A DNA stretch of 64,000 nucleotides, taken from positions 3,344,001 through 3,408,000 of the forward strand of contig NC_014472.1 in the NCBI RefSeq assembly GCF_000153165.2, given 5' to 3'. The number at the start of each line of letters is the position of its first letter. The first letter of the stretch is position 1. Positions 24,207-33,870 of this stretch are shown piece after piece. The notes under the pieces are model-generated. The model was not told where the DNA came from and did no database searches. It saw only the letters and a list, made by a program, of their open reading frames with translations. Made by a program: the position numbers and the translations under genes. Origin of the DNA: Maribacter sp. HTCC2170. Lineage in GTDB: Bacteria; Bacteroidota; Bacteroidia; Flavobacteriales; Flavobacteriaceae.

Positions 24207-25427
24207 ATGTCAGTCTCAAAAGACAAACCACATATTCTCCAACCACTAAATCTACCGTGTGGCGCTTCATTAAAAAATAGAATAGCAAAAGCTGCTATGA
24301 CAGAACGCTTGGCAAGCGGGAATTCCAAAGCAAATAAATCCCATTCCAATTTATACAAGAAATGGGGTGAATCTGGCACAGGTCTGATTATTACCGGGAA
24401 TGTCATGGTAGACGGTAGATATAAAGAATCTTCAGGAAATATTGTAATAGAAGACAAAAGTGGTCTAGAAGAATTGCAAAATTTAACTGCGAATGGATTA
24501 AGAAGTGGTAATCATATTTGGGCACAGATAAATCACGCTGGTAGACAATCTACCATCTTCTCAACCTTTAAACCTATTGCTCCTTCAGCCGTACAATTAA
24601 AAAAACTAATGCTTTTTGCCAAACCTAGGGCAATGACTATTGAAGAAGTTGAAAACGTAATCGACAGATTCATAAATACAGGTGTGATTTGCAAAAAAGC
24701 AGGTTTTACAGGTATTCAGATTCATGCAGCCCATGGGTATTTGATAAATCAGTTTTTATCGCCTAATACAAACTTGAGAACCGATGAATATGGAGGTTCC
24801 ATTGAAAACAGGTCACGTGTTTTATTGGAAATTGTAAGGCGGTTAAGGATTAAGTTGGGTCCACATTTTCCAATTTCTGTAAAGTTGAATTCAGCCGATT
24901 TTCAACGGGGTGGATTCAATGAAAAAGATGCCCTTTTCGTCATAGAAAAACTCTATGAATTGAAAATAGATTTGCTTGAAATATCAGGTGGAACTTATGA
25001 AAATACAGTTTTTCTGACCAAAAGAAGTGAGCGGGAATCAACGCGAAAAAGAGAGGCATACTTCTTAGACTTTGCAGCAAAAATCAGAAAGCATACCAAT
25101 ATTCCACTTATGGTCACTGGTGGATTTCGAACCTTTGATTTCTGCGAACAGGTACTCAAGAACAAGGAATTGGATATGATCGGATTCGCAAGGCCTTTTT
25201 TAAACGATAAAGACTTTCCATCAAGTTTTATTAAAGGGGATACCAAAAAAGTAGAGGATGCCAATTTTGATTTTAAAATAAAAAAACTAGCCGATTTTGC
25301 TGAAGCTGGTTTTTATGATTACCAAATTCACCAAATCGCAAAAGACAAACCACTAAAACCAAATTACAATCCCTATTTAGGCGTGTTGAGATTCACCAAA
25401 AATGAACTAATAAAAGGCTGGTTTTAA
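24207..25427 (+). CDS. NADH:flavin oxidoreductase, Old Yellow Enzyme family
   Basis: The 406-residue FMN enzyme contains the family segments: NRIAKAAMTERLA for flavin binding near the N-terminus, WAQINHAGRQ (residues 105-114), the substrate pair HAAHGYLINQFLSP (173-186) followed by DEYGGSIENRSR, and the late phosphate-binding GFARPFL. It lacks the Fe-S cluster and the second nucleotide domain of the dienoyl-CoA reductase class. Such enzymes reduce activated double bonds; the physiological substrate is unknown. It is cytosolic. Confidence 0.92.
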   Translation: MSVSKDKPHILQPLNLPCGASLKNRIAKAAMTERLASGNSKANKSHSNLYKKWGESGTGLIITGNVMVDGRYKESSGNIVIEDKSGLEELQNLTANGLRSGNHIWAQINHAGRQSTIFSTFKPIAPSAVQLKKLMLFAKPRAMTIEEVENVIDRFINTGVICKKAGFTGIQIHAAHGYLINQFLSPNTNLRTDEYGGSIENRSRVLLEIVRRLRIKLGPHFPISVKLNSADFQRGGFNEKDALFVIEKLYELKIDLLEISGGTYENTVFLTKRSERESTRKREAYFLDFAAKIRKHTNIPLMVTGGFRTFDFCEQVLKNKELDMIGFARPFLNDKDFPSSFIKGDTKKVEDANFDFKIKKLADFAEAGFYDYQIHQIAKDKPLKPNYNPYLGVLRFTKNELIKGWF

Positions 25428-25503
25428 AAATGCTTGATCAGCAAACCAATCCCCTCATTTTCAAAATAATGCAAATATTGATTTTTAAATCTTTGTAAAA
25501 GAA

Positions 25504-25511
25504 TACCTTTG
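25504..25511 (+). promoter_or_regulatory. -7 element upstream of the RsmB-like gene
   Basis: TACCTTTG is a full consensus match, 18 bases before the ATG at 25529. TTG occurs upstream but at about 23 bases instead of 19. Confidence 0.45.
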
Positions 25512-25528
25512 CAGCCTTATTTTTTATT

Positions 25529-26740
25529 ATGAAACTACATAGAAACCTTGTATTTGCGGTAATTGATGCTTTAGGACTCATTTTTAATGAAGGGGAATAT
25601 GCCGACAAGGTTGTAGAAAAAGTACTAAAGAGAGACAAGCGCTGGGGATCCCGTGATCGAGGGTTCATCGCTGAGACGACTTATGATATTGTTCGTTGGA
25701 AAAGGTTGTATGCGGAAATTGCCGAAGTAAAAGCCCCTTACAGCCGCGCAAATTTATTTAGATTATTTACCGTATGGGCCGTTTTAAGGGGAATAGATTT
25801 ACCCGACTGGAAACAATTGGAGCCTGTGCCAGCAAGAAGAATCAAAGGTAGATTTGATGAACTTTCCAAAATTAGAAAATTTAAGGAATCAATTCCCGAT
25901 TGGATTGATGAACTGGGTGTAAAAGCTTTGGGTGAAAAACTTTGGACAAGTGAAATTGCCGCCTTGAATAAACAGGCAGATGTTATTCTCAGGGTAAACA
26001 GCCTAAAGACCACCAAGGAAAAACTAAGAAAATCATTGCTTGATGATGGTATAGTTGCCGAGCCGATAAAAGGGTACTCATCCGCACTGAAACTTGCAGA
26101 GCGGACTAATGTTTTCACCAAACAATCTTTTAAAGATGGTTGGTTTGAAGTTCAAGATGCTTCATCGCAATTGGTATCTGAATTTTTGGATGTACAACCA
26201 GGACAACGTGTTGTAGATACATGTGCGGGAGCAGGCGGAAAGACATTACATTTAGCTGCCCTTATGCAAAACAAAGGACAATTGATTGCCTTGGACATCT
26301 ACGACAACAAATTGAAGGAATTAAAGCGTAGAGCTCGAAGAAATGGTGCCCATAATATAGAGCCTCGTCATATCAGCTCAACTAAAATCATTAAAAAGTT
26401 ATATAATAAGGCCGATAGAGTATTGATAGATGCTCCTTGCACTGGCTTGGGAGTACTTCGTAGGAACCCAGGTGCCAAATGGAAAATGCAACCAGATTTC
26501 TTGGAAAAAATCACAAAAACCCAACAAGAAATTCTTAGAAGCTATAGTAAAATGGTAAAATCTGGTGGTAAAATGGTGTATGCCACTTGCTCAATTTTAC
26601 CACAAGAAAATAATGAACAAGTAAAATCATTCTTAGCTTCGGAAGAGGGCAAAGATTTCACTTTGGCAAAAGAGAATAAAATCTTTGCGTCCAAATCGGG
26701 TTATGACGGATTTTATATGGCATTACTTGAAAGAGCCTAG
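25529..26740 (+). CDS. RsmB/NOP-family RNA cytosine-C5 methyltransferase
   Basis: The protein transfers a methyl group from SAM to C5 of a cytosine in RNA, probably rRNA. An N-terminal NusB-like helical domain (to about residue 140) precedes the catalytic domain with the SAM loop TCAGAGGKT (231-239), the PC motif DAPCTGLGVLRRNP (Cys304) and the nucleophile motif YATCSILPQEN (Cys354). Both cysteines needed for the two-cysteine mechanism are present. The exact target is not evident. The stop codon overlaps that of the convergent M20 gene in the sequence CTAG. Confidence 0.92.
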   Translation: MKLHRNLVFAVIDALGLIFNEGEYADKVVEKVLKRDKRWGSRDRGFIAETTYDIVRWKRLYAEIAEVKAPYSRANLFRLFTVWAVLRGIDLPDWKQLEPVPARRIKGRFDELSKIRKFKESIPDWIDELGVKALGEKLWTSEIAALNKQADVILRVNSLKTTKEKLRKSLLDDGIVAEPIKGYSSALKLAERTNVFTKQSFKDGWFEVQDASSQLVSEFLDVQPGQRVVDTCAGAGGKTLHLAALMQNKGQLIALDIYDNKLKELKRRARRNGAHNIEPRHISSTKIIKKLYNKADRVLIDAPCTGLGVLRRNPGAKWKMQPDFLEKITKTQQEILRSYSKMVKSGGKMVYATCSILPQENNEQVKSFLASEEGKDFTLAKENKIFASKSGYDGFYMALLERA

Positions 26741-28335
26741 TCCTTTTTCAATGTAGGATATTCTATACCCAATTGCTCTAAATAGCTATCGTATTTAGTT
26801 TCATCATAATAGAATTTCTCTAATGCTTCTCTAAACTCACCCTGTTTATCTTCGTTTAGATATATTGGAGGCGTATCGCTTTCAGATATCATTGGAAAAA
26901 ATTGAGTTTCCTTGGTCTGTTCATTATTGAAATAATTCCACGCTTCTTTTACCAATTCTGGTTTTAAGAGAAAATCAAGAATGGTCATAGCTTCTACTTT
27001 AGCACCCGCAACGACACCTTTATGAGCTATAGGGGTGGCCATGGTGATCGCATTACTCCAATGATGACCCTGCAAACCAGGAATATTCGAAGGAAAACGC
27101 ATAGTAACTGTTGGTGTTTTCCAAGAAACATCACCAATATCATCAGAACCACCACTCACAGGAACTTTAACCGGTAGTCCTAGCGGCGATAGTTTTGTGG
27201 CAAGTCCCTCGCTCTTTTTAGACTCCACCTCTTTCTGAACAGCTACCGCGAGTTCATTATCAGCTTCAGACCAATTTGGCAAGCCCACATCCTTTATATT
27301 TTCATACATGGTTTCGGCTATCACCTTGTTAAAATGTCGTGGCCATGCTGCCCCTAAAACTTTTGAGGTCATTTTGGTTCCGGTCATAAGTGCTGCTCCC
27401 TTTGCAATATCATTTGCTTCACCGTACATCTCCATTATACCATCGTACTCAATGTCCCTAAAATAAAACCAGATTGATGCCTTTGAGGGCACAACATTTG
27501 GTTGATCACCAGCATCAGTAAAGATTGAATGAGACCTTTTTAAAGGGTGCAAATGCTCTCGTTTGTAATTCCAACCAATATTCATAAGTTCTGCTGCATC
27601 CAAGGCACTTCTTCCTCTCCAAGGTGAACCGGCGGAGTGCGCTGCCTCACCTTCAAATGAGTATTCAACTGATATGAGTCCGGTTCCCCGTGAAGGTCCA
27701 TAAGACACAGATAAATTACTGCTCACATGAGTAAAAATGCACATATCAATATCGTCAAAAAGTCCATCCCGTACATACCAGGCTTTAGCTGCAACAAGTT
27801 CTTCCGCAATTCCGGGCCACATAATCAATGTCCCCCCAATTTGCTCCAGTTCCATGATTTGTTTTACGGCAAGTACTGCACTAATGTTCAAGGGGATTCC
27901 AGAATTATGACCTTCCCCATGACCCGGAGCACCTTCAATTATAGGTTTATGATAAGCAACTCCAGGGTATTGCGAAGCTTTTGGAATACAATCAACATCG
28001 CTTCCCAATGCAATTACAGGTCCTTCCCCATTACTCCATTTAGCAAACCATGCTGTTGGAATCCCGGAAATAGAATGTTCTATTTCAAAACCATTTTTCT
28101 CTAATATTCCTGTAAGGTATTTTGATGATTCGATCTCCTGAAAGCCCAGTTCAGCAAAACTGAACACCTTATCTACCATTACTTGCGACTGTTTTTTGTT
28201 AGCCTCAACAATTGCAGCAACTTCACTCTTTAACTTTTCAATTTGTCTATTGGATTTTTTTCTTTGTCCGTAAATGAACGGGGTAACAGCCATCAACATT
28301 GCAATGGTCAAAATCAAGGTGGTATTTCTTTTCAT
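26737..28335 (-). CDS. M20-family amidohydrolase (AbgB-like), secreted
   Basis: The 532-residue protein has a signal peptide (to about Gln24) and an M20 zinc-hydrolase core: SFAELGFQEIESS, ALGSDVDCIP (metal aspartate), the glycine- and histidine-rich GAPGHGEGHNSG, GIAEE with the catalytic and metal glutamates, and a lid domain starting near TGLISVEYSFEGEAAHSAG. The architecture is that of p-aminobenzoyl-glutamate hydrolase subunit B and related carboxypeptidases. It is probably periplasmic; the substrate is unknown. No terminator separates it from the convergent rRNA methyltransferase gene. Confidence 0.88.
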   Translation of the reverse strand: MKRNTTLILTIAMLMAVTPFIYGQRKKSNRQIEKLKSEVAAIVEANKKQSQVMVDKVFSFAELGFQEIESSKYLTGILEKNGFEIEHSISGIPTAWFAKWSNGEGPVIALGSDVDCIPKASQYPGVAYHKPIIEGAPGHGEGHNSGIPLNISAVLAVKQIMELEQIGGTLIMWPGIAEELVAAKAWYVRDGLFDDIDMCIFTHVSSNLSVSYGPSRGTGLISVEYSFEGEAAHSAGSPWRGRSALDAAELMNIGWNYKREHLHPLKRSHSIFTDAGDQPNVVPSKASIWFYFRDIEYDGIMEMYGEANDIAKGAALMTGTKMTSKVLGAAWPRHFNKVIAETMYENIKDVGLPNWSEADNELAVAVQKEVESKKSEGLATKLSPLGLPVKVPVSGGSDDIGDVSWKTPTVTMRFPSNIPGLQGHHWSNAITMATPIAHKGVVAGAKVEAMTILDFLLKPELVKEAWNYFNNEQTKETQFFPMISESDTPPIYLNEDKQGEFREALEKFYYDETKYDSYLEQLGIEYPTLKKD

Positions 28336-28442
28336 GAGGTTGGTTTTAATTAAGATAAAAGATACTAAAAACAGACAGACTAATTAACAATTATCGTTTA
28401 AAACTGTTAACTATTCACACAATATGGTAGCCTAAAAAAATG

Positions 28443-28450
28443 TAAATTTG
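28443..28450 (+). promoter_or_regulatory. -7 element for purL
   Basis: TAAATTTG, a full match to the -7 consensus, lies 33 bases before the purL ATG. No convincing -33 TTTG is found at 19 bases. Confidence 0.45.
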
Positions 28451-28482
28451 CGTTTTCTCAAACTAAACAATTCTTAGGATAC

Positions 28483-31400
28483 ATGATTCACTTTTTCGGG
28501 GATGTCACGACTAAAGTATTTGCTGTACAGACGCAGCAAGAACTTTCTCAGAAAGATACTAATAAACTTACATGGCTATTCGGCAATCAACCTAAAATAA
28601 ATAGGGCGTCTCTTGACGCCTTTTTTGTTGGGCCAAGAGCAGCAATGATAACACCATGGAGTACCAATGCCACAGAAATTACCCAAAATATGGGAGTTGA
28701 AGGCATACTCCGTATTGAAGAGTTTGAATCCGTTGATAAAACCTACAGTGATTTTGACCCAATGCTTTCCCAAAAATTCAATAGCTTAACACAGGAAACT
28801 TTTAAGGTTGATGTTGTACCAGAAGCTATTCTTGAAATTGATGATATTTCAGCCTACAATAATCAAGAGGGACTTGCACTTAGTGATGATGAAGTTGAGT
28901 ATTTAAATCAACTTTCAGAAAAAATAGGTCGAAAATTAACCGATTCTGAAGTTTTTGGTTTTAGTCAAGTGAATTCTGAACATTGTCGTCATAAAATTTT
29001 CAATGGGACCTTTATAATTGATGGGGAAGAAATGTCATCTTCCTTGTTTAAATTGATAAAGGAAACCTCAAAAGAAAATCCTAACGACATTGTTTCGGCT
29101 TATAAAGACAATGTGGCCTTTGTAAAAGGCCCAAAAGTCGTACAGTTTGCACCTAAAAGCGCTGATAAGCCAGATTTTTACGAAGAAAAAGAATTTGAGT
29201 CAGTAATTTCTTTAAAAGCTGAAACACATAATTTCCCGACTACGGTCGAACCTTTCAATGGGGCAGCTACAGGTTCTGGCGGTGAAATACGAGACCGATT
29301 GGCAGGCGGCAAAGGTTCTTTGCCTTTAGCTGGGACAGCGGTATATATGACTTCTTATTCTAGATTGGAAGAAAACAGACCCTGGGAAAAAGCAATGCCA
29401 GAACGTGAATGGCTGTACCAAACCCCAATGGATATCCTAATAAAAGCTTCTAATGGAGCTTCTGACTTTGGGAACAAATTTGGACAACCTTTAATTGTTG
29501 GCTCTGTTCTTACTTTTGAACATACTGAAGATGCGCGCCGTCTAGGTTTCGACAAAGTAATAATGCAAGCAGGCGGAATTGGTTATGGCAAAGCTGAACA
29601 AGCTTTAAAAGACGTTCCTAATACAGGGGATAAAATAGTGATTCTTGGCGGTGACAATTACCGTATTGGGATGGGTGGCGCTGCTGTTTCTAGTGCCGAT
29701 ACAGGAGAATTTAGCTCAGCTATAGAACTAAATGCTGTACAACGTTCCAATCCTGAAATGCAAAAAAGAGCAGCCAATGCTGTTCGAGGAATGGTAGAAA
29801 GCGAGATAAACCCTATTGTATCTATTCATGATCATGGGGCAGGCGGCCACCTCAACTGTTTATCTGAATTAGTGGAAGATACTGGTGGTAAAATTGACTT
29901 GGACAAATTGCCCATCGGTGACCCTACCCTTTCTGCTAAAGAAATAATAGGAAATGAATCCCAAGAACGAATGGGGTTGGTCATAGGTCAAAAAGATGTT
30001 GATTTACTGCATAGAATAGCAGATCGCGAGCGTTCGCCAATGTATGAAGTTGGTGATGTTACTGGAGATCATAGATTTACTTTTGAATCTGAAACCAAAG
30101 GGGACAAACCCATGGATTTGGATTTAGAGGATATGTTCGGAAGTTCTCCAAAAACCATAATGAATGATATTACCGTTGACAGAAACTATGAAAACGCTGC
30201 TTATAGCTTAGAGAACTTTCATGACTACTTAGATCAAGTACTTCAACTAGAGGCAGTTGCTTGCAAAGATTGGTTGACCAACAAGGTTGACCGTTGTGTT
30301 GGTGGTAAGGTTGCCAAACAACAGTGTGCTGGCCCATTACAACTTCCACTTAACAATTGCGGAGTAATGGCTCTAGATTATAAGGGGAAAGAGGGAATTG
30401 CAACTTCTATTGGCCACTCGCCTATCTCAGGTCTTATAGACCCAGTTGCTGGAAGTAGAAATAGTATTACCGAATCTTTGACAAACATCATTTGGGCTCC
30501 ATTGAAAGATGGATTAAAATCTGTATCCCTTTCCGCTAACTGGATGTGGCCTTGTAAAAATGAAGGCGAAGATGCTCGTTTGTATAAAGCTGTTAAAGCT
30601 ATATCTGACTTCTCCATTGATTTGGGTATCAATGTCCCAACTGGGAAAGACTCCCTTTCAATGAAACAAAAATACAAAGATGGTGACATAATATCCCCTG
30701 GCACTGTAATCATCTCAGCATCAGGTAATTGTGATGACATCACTAAAGTTGTCGAACCAGTGTTACAAAAAGATGGAGGTAATATTTATTACATCAACCT
30801 ATCAAAAGATAGTTACCATTTAGGTGGCTCTTCATTCTCACAGGTTTTAAACAAAATTGGAAACAAAGCTCCAACCGTCGTTGATGCTGGCTACCTTAAA
30901 ACAGTATTCAATACAATGCAAAAAGCGATTAGAAATGGGCAAATATTAGCTGGGCATGACGTTGCCGCAGGGGGACTGATAACAACATTGTTGGAACTAT
31001 GTTTCTCAGATGTCGATTTAGGTGCGGATTTGGACCTATCGGCACTTGGTGAATCTGACAGTATTAAACTCCTTTTTGCAGAGAATGCAGGAATTGTGTT
31101 CCAAGCAAAAGATGCTTCAGCCATCGAGTCTTTTAGATTCGAACAAATCGAAGTCATTAAAATTGGTTCTGTAACCTCTGAGTCAAAATTGACCATTAAA
31201 AATGGTGGCATGGAACTAGGTCTTAATGTAAATTCTTTAAGAGATACTTGGTATAAGACCTCTTATTTATTGGACCAAAAGCAAACAGCCAACAATCTTG
31301 CTGACGATAGATTCAAGAATTATAAAAATCAACCTTTACAATACAACTTCCCGAATTCCTTTACAGGAGAATTACCCTCTCAAGTGCAAAAAAGACCAAA

Positions 31401-32139
31401 GGCGGCAATTCTTAGGGAAAAAGGCAGTAATTCTGAACGTGAAATGGCAAATGCCATGTATTTGGCCGGCTTTGATGTAAAAGATGTTCACATGACCGAT
31501 TTGATTTCGGGTCGTGAAAGCTTTGAAGATATTCAGTTTATAGGTGCTGTTGGCGGATTCTCAAACTCAGACGTGTTGGGAAGTGCCAAAGGATGGGCCG
31601 GAGCGTTTAAATACAATGAAAAAGCGAACAAAGCTCTTAAAAACTTCTTTGCAAGACCTGACACACTTTCAGTTGGTATTTGTAATGGGTGTCAATTATT
31701 TATGGAATTGGATTTAATAAATCCGGATCACGAAAACCACGGGCGTCTTTTACACAATGATTCCCACAAACATGAAAGTGGTTTTACTTCTGTAGATATT
31801 CAAAAGAACAATTCGGTAATGTTATCTAATTTGGAGGGTGCAACCTTGGGTGTCTGGATTTCACATGGAGAGGGTAAATTCAGTCTACCTTATACTGAGG
31901 ACAAATATGACATTGTTGCTAAATACGGGTATGAAGGATACCCTGCAAACCCAAACGGAAGTGACTTCAATACCGCTATGCTATGCGATAAAACCGGTCG
32001 TCATTTGGTTATGATGCCACATATAGAACGTTCTATATTCCCATGGAACTGGGCAAACTACCCAATAAGTTCTGAAGACAAAGTATCACCATGGATTCAG
32101 GCATTTGTTAATGCTAGGGAATGGGTGGAGAACAAATAA
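28483..32139 (+). CDS. purL: Phosphoribosylformylglycinamidine synthase, single-chain
   Basis: The enzyme converts FGAR, glutamine and ATP to FGAM in purine synthesis. At 1218 residues it is the large single-chain form: an N-terminal PurS-like part, the linker with SQVNSEHCRHKIFNG (residues about 160), two AIRS-type ATP-binding halves (AETHNFPTTVEPFNGAATG, then GKDSLSMKQ) and a C-terminal glutamine amidotransferase with the nucleophile in GICNGCQLF (Cys1067) and the partner PHIERSIFPW. All key residues are present. A -7 element sits upstream; the GH20 gene follows after 15 bases. Confidence 0.97.
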   Translation: MIHFFGDVTTKVFAVQTQQELSQKDTNKLTWLFGNQPKINRASLDAFFVGPRAAMITPWSTNATEITQNMGVEGILRIEEFESVDKTYSDFDPMLSQKFNSLTQETFKVDVVPEAILEIDDISAYNNQEGLALSDDEVEYLNQLSEKIGRKLTDSEVFGFSQVNSEHCRHKIFNGTFIIDGEEMSSSLFKLIKETSKENPNDIVSAYKDNVAFVKGPKVVQFAPKSADKPDFYEEKEFESVISLKAETHNFPTTVEPFNGAATGSGGEIRDRLAGGKGSLPLAGTAVYMTSYSRLEENRPWEKAMPEREWLYQTPMDILIKASNGASDFGNKFGQPLIVGSVLTFEHTEDARRLGFDKVIMQAGGIGYGKAEQALKDVPNTGDKIVILGGDNYRIGMGGAAVSSADTGEFSSAIELNAVQRSNPEMQKRAANAVRGMVESEINPIVSIHDHGAGGHLNCLSELVEDTGGKIDLDKLPIGDPTLSAKEIIGNESQERMGLVIGQKDVDLLHRIADRERSPMYEVGDVTGDHRFTFESETKGDKPMDLDLEDMFGSSPKTIMNDITVDRNYENAAYSLENFHDYLDQVLQLEAVACKDWLTNKVDRCVGGKVAKQQCAGPLQLPLNNCGVMALDYKGKEGIATSIGHSPISGLIDPVAGSRNSITESLTNIIWAPLKDGLKSVSLSANWMWPCKNEGEDARLYKAVKAISDFSIDLGINVPTGKDSLSMKQKYKDGDIISPGTVIISASGNCDDITKVVEPVLQKDGGNIYYINLSKDSYHLGGSSFSQVLNKIGNKAPTVVDAGYLKTVFNTMQKAIRNGQILAGHDVAAGGLITTLLELCFSDVDLGADLDLSALGESDSIKLLFAENAGIVFQAKDASAIESFRFEQIEVIKIGSVTSESKLTIKNGGMELGLNVNSLRDTWYKTSYLLDQKQTANNLADDRFKNYKNQPLQYNFPNSFTGELPSQVQKRPKAAILREKGSNSEREMANAMYLAGFDVKDVHMTDLISGRESFEDIQFIGAVGGFSNSDVLGSAKGWAGAFKYNEKANKALKNFFARPDTLSVGICNGCQLFMELDLINPDHENHGRLLHNDSHKHESGFTSVDIQKNNSVMLSNLEGATLGVWISHGEGKFSLPYTEDKYDIVAKYGYEGYPANPNGSDFNTAMLCDKTGRHLVMMPHIERSIFPWNWANYPISSEDKVSPWIQAFVNAREWVENK

Positions 32140-32154
32140 CTTAATTCATTTAGT

Positions 32155-33786
32155 ATGAGATCAATACTTATTATTCTGGTAACTTTTATTTTTGCCAGTA
32201 GTTGTACCGAAAAGAACAAGACATTTTTGGCATCTGAAATTTCGATAATTCCAAAACCAGCAGAATTAAGCCTAGTAGAAGAATCATTCGCATTTGAAAA
32301 TGGCCTTAAAATATCTGTAACAGGTAATGAACAAAATGCAGCTGCCGATTTTCTGATTAACAGTTTACAACAAAATGCCAATGTGAGTCTTGTAAAATCA
32401 AATTCTGATTCCACATCCTCAATTGTATTTTCAAATGATACAAGCTTGAAAGTTGAGGCTTATAAATTGAATATAACTCCAAATCAAATAAAGGTTAGTG
32501 CAAATAGTCCTTCTGGCTATTTTTATGGAGTTCAGTCCATTCTTCAATTGTTGACCAAGGACGAAACCTCTACAGAGAAATGGCTAGTTCCCTCCGTAGT
32601 GATTAATGATGTTCCAAAGTTTAAATGGCGGGGATATATGCTCGATGAGTCTAGATATTTCCAAGGGGAGGAATTTGTAAAGCTTGTCCTTGATCAGATG
32701 GCATACTTAAAGATGAATGTTTTTCATTGGCATTTGACCGATGACGGTGGTTGGCGTATGGAAATAAAAAAATATCCAAAATTAACAGAAATTGGTTCGC
32801 ATAGGGTTGACAGTGAAATTGAAACGTGGAAAAGTGGAAAGACCTCTGGTGAACCGCACGGTGGCTTTTATACCCAAGAACAAATCAAAGATATTGTTGC
32901 ATATGCTGCTAAAAGGCATATTACAATAGTACCGGAATTTGAAATGCCCGGTCATGCCAGTTCAGCCATCGCTGCGTATACTTGGTTAGGTACTGCAGGA
33001 AAGGATATTGATGTTCCAATAAAATTTGGAAGACATTACGATAACTACGATATAACCAAACCTGAGGTTATTCAATTCGTAAAGGACGTATTGATTGAAA
33101 TGTTCGAAATGTTTCCGTCTGAAGTAATACACATTGGAGGAGATGAAGTTGGATATAAAGTTTGGGAAGACGCCAAACATGTACAGAATTACATGAAACA
33201 GAATGGATTGCAGACTCCAGCTGACCTTCAGGTAAATTTCACCAATGAAATTTCTAAATTCATTGAACAGAATGGCAGAAGAATGATGGGATGGAATGAA
33301 ATCATGGGCAAAAATATTCACCAAGGATTTGAAGAAAAAAAAGACGACAAAGACGCAGAAACCGCATTGGCTAAAAACGTTGTAGTGCATTTTTGGAAAG
33401 GAAATTTAGATTTAGCTACCGAAGCCGCTAAAAAAGGTTATGGTATCGTCAATTCTCTTCATAGCGAGACATATTTAGATTATGCCTATGATAACATAAC
33501 TCTTGAAAAAGCGTACAGTTTTAATCCGATTCCAGATGGTTTGGAAGAAAAATATCATAAGAATGTATACGGTCTTGGTTGCCAAATGTGGACTGAATGG
33601 ACCCCAACTACAAAAGATGTTGTCTACCAGACATTTCCAAGAATTGCGGCCTATGCAGAAGTTGGATGGACCGATGATGAAAATAAGGATTTTGAGGTTT
33701 TCAAAATTCGCCTAAAAAAATTACAACAACATTGGGACAAACTGAATATAGCATATGCAGAATTCTTAGATGACCCAGTAAATTAA
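32155..33786 (+). CDS. Beta-N-acetylhexosaminidase, GH20 lipoprotein
   Basis: The enzyme removes terminal GlcNAc or GalNAc by substrate-assisted catalysis. A lipoprotein signal (Cys17 in FASSCTEK) is followed by the GH20b domain (about 30-150) and the GH20 barrel beginning KFKWRGYMLDESRYFQG; the catalytic pair is in HIGGDEV (Asp330-Glu331), with FHWHLTDDGGWRMEI and EFEMPGHASSAIAAY as supporting motifs. It is likely on the cell surface or in the periplasm, for chitin, glycan or peptidoglycan turnover. Its nearness to purL looks coincidental, though co-transcription is possible. Confidence 0.94.
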   Translation: MRSILIILVTFIFASSCTEKNKTFLASEISIIPKPAELSLVEESFAFENGLKISVTGNEQNAAADFLINSLQQNANVSLVKSNSDSTSSIVFSNDTSLKVEAYKLNITPNQIKVSANSPSGYFYGVQSILQLLTKDETSTEKWLVPSVVINDVPKFKWRGYMLDESRYFQGEEFVKLVLDQMAYLKMNVFHWHLTDDGGWRMEIKKYPKLTEIGSHRVDSEIETWKSGKTSGEPHGGFYTQEQIKDIVAYAAKRHITIVPEFEMPGHASSAIAAYTWLGTAGKDIDVPIKFGRHYDNYDITKPEVIQFVKDVLIEMFEMFPSEVIHIGGDEVGYKVWEDAKHVQNYMKQNGLQTPADLQVNFTNEISKFIEQNGRRMMGWNEIMGKNIHQGFEEKKDDKDAETALAKNVVVHFWKGNLDLATEAAKKGYGIVNSLHSETYLDYAYDNITLEKAYSFNPIPDGLEEKYHKNVYGLGCQMWTEWTPTTKDVVYQTFPRIAAYAEVGWTDDENKDFEVFKIRLKKLQQHWDKLNIAYAEFLDDPVN

Positions 33787-33809
33787 TTCGAAATAGAAGA
33801 AAATCAAAA

Positions 33810-33840
33810 AAGGAGCCCCAATTGGTGGCTCCTTCTTTTT
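33810..33840. terminator. Terminator between GH20 gene and GH10-like gene
   Basis: AAGGAGCC (33810-33817) pairs with GGCTCCTT (33827-33834), extended by CCA/TGG with one bulge, with T-rich DNA after it on the plus strand and on the minus strand. It lies between convergent genes. Confidence 0.85.
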
Positions 33841-33842
33841 TA

Positions 33843-33857
33843 CTCAACTCAACTCAA
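33843..33857. repeat. Short tandem repeat CTCAA x3
   Basis: Three perfect copies of CTCAA are followed by a degenerate copy (CTAA) and another CTCAA. They lie between the terminator and the stop codon of the minus-strand gene at 33871. Such arrays can change length by slippage but here they lie outside coding DNA. Confidence 0.6.
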
Positions 33858-33870
33858 CTAACTCAAATAA

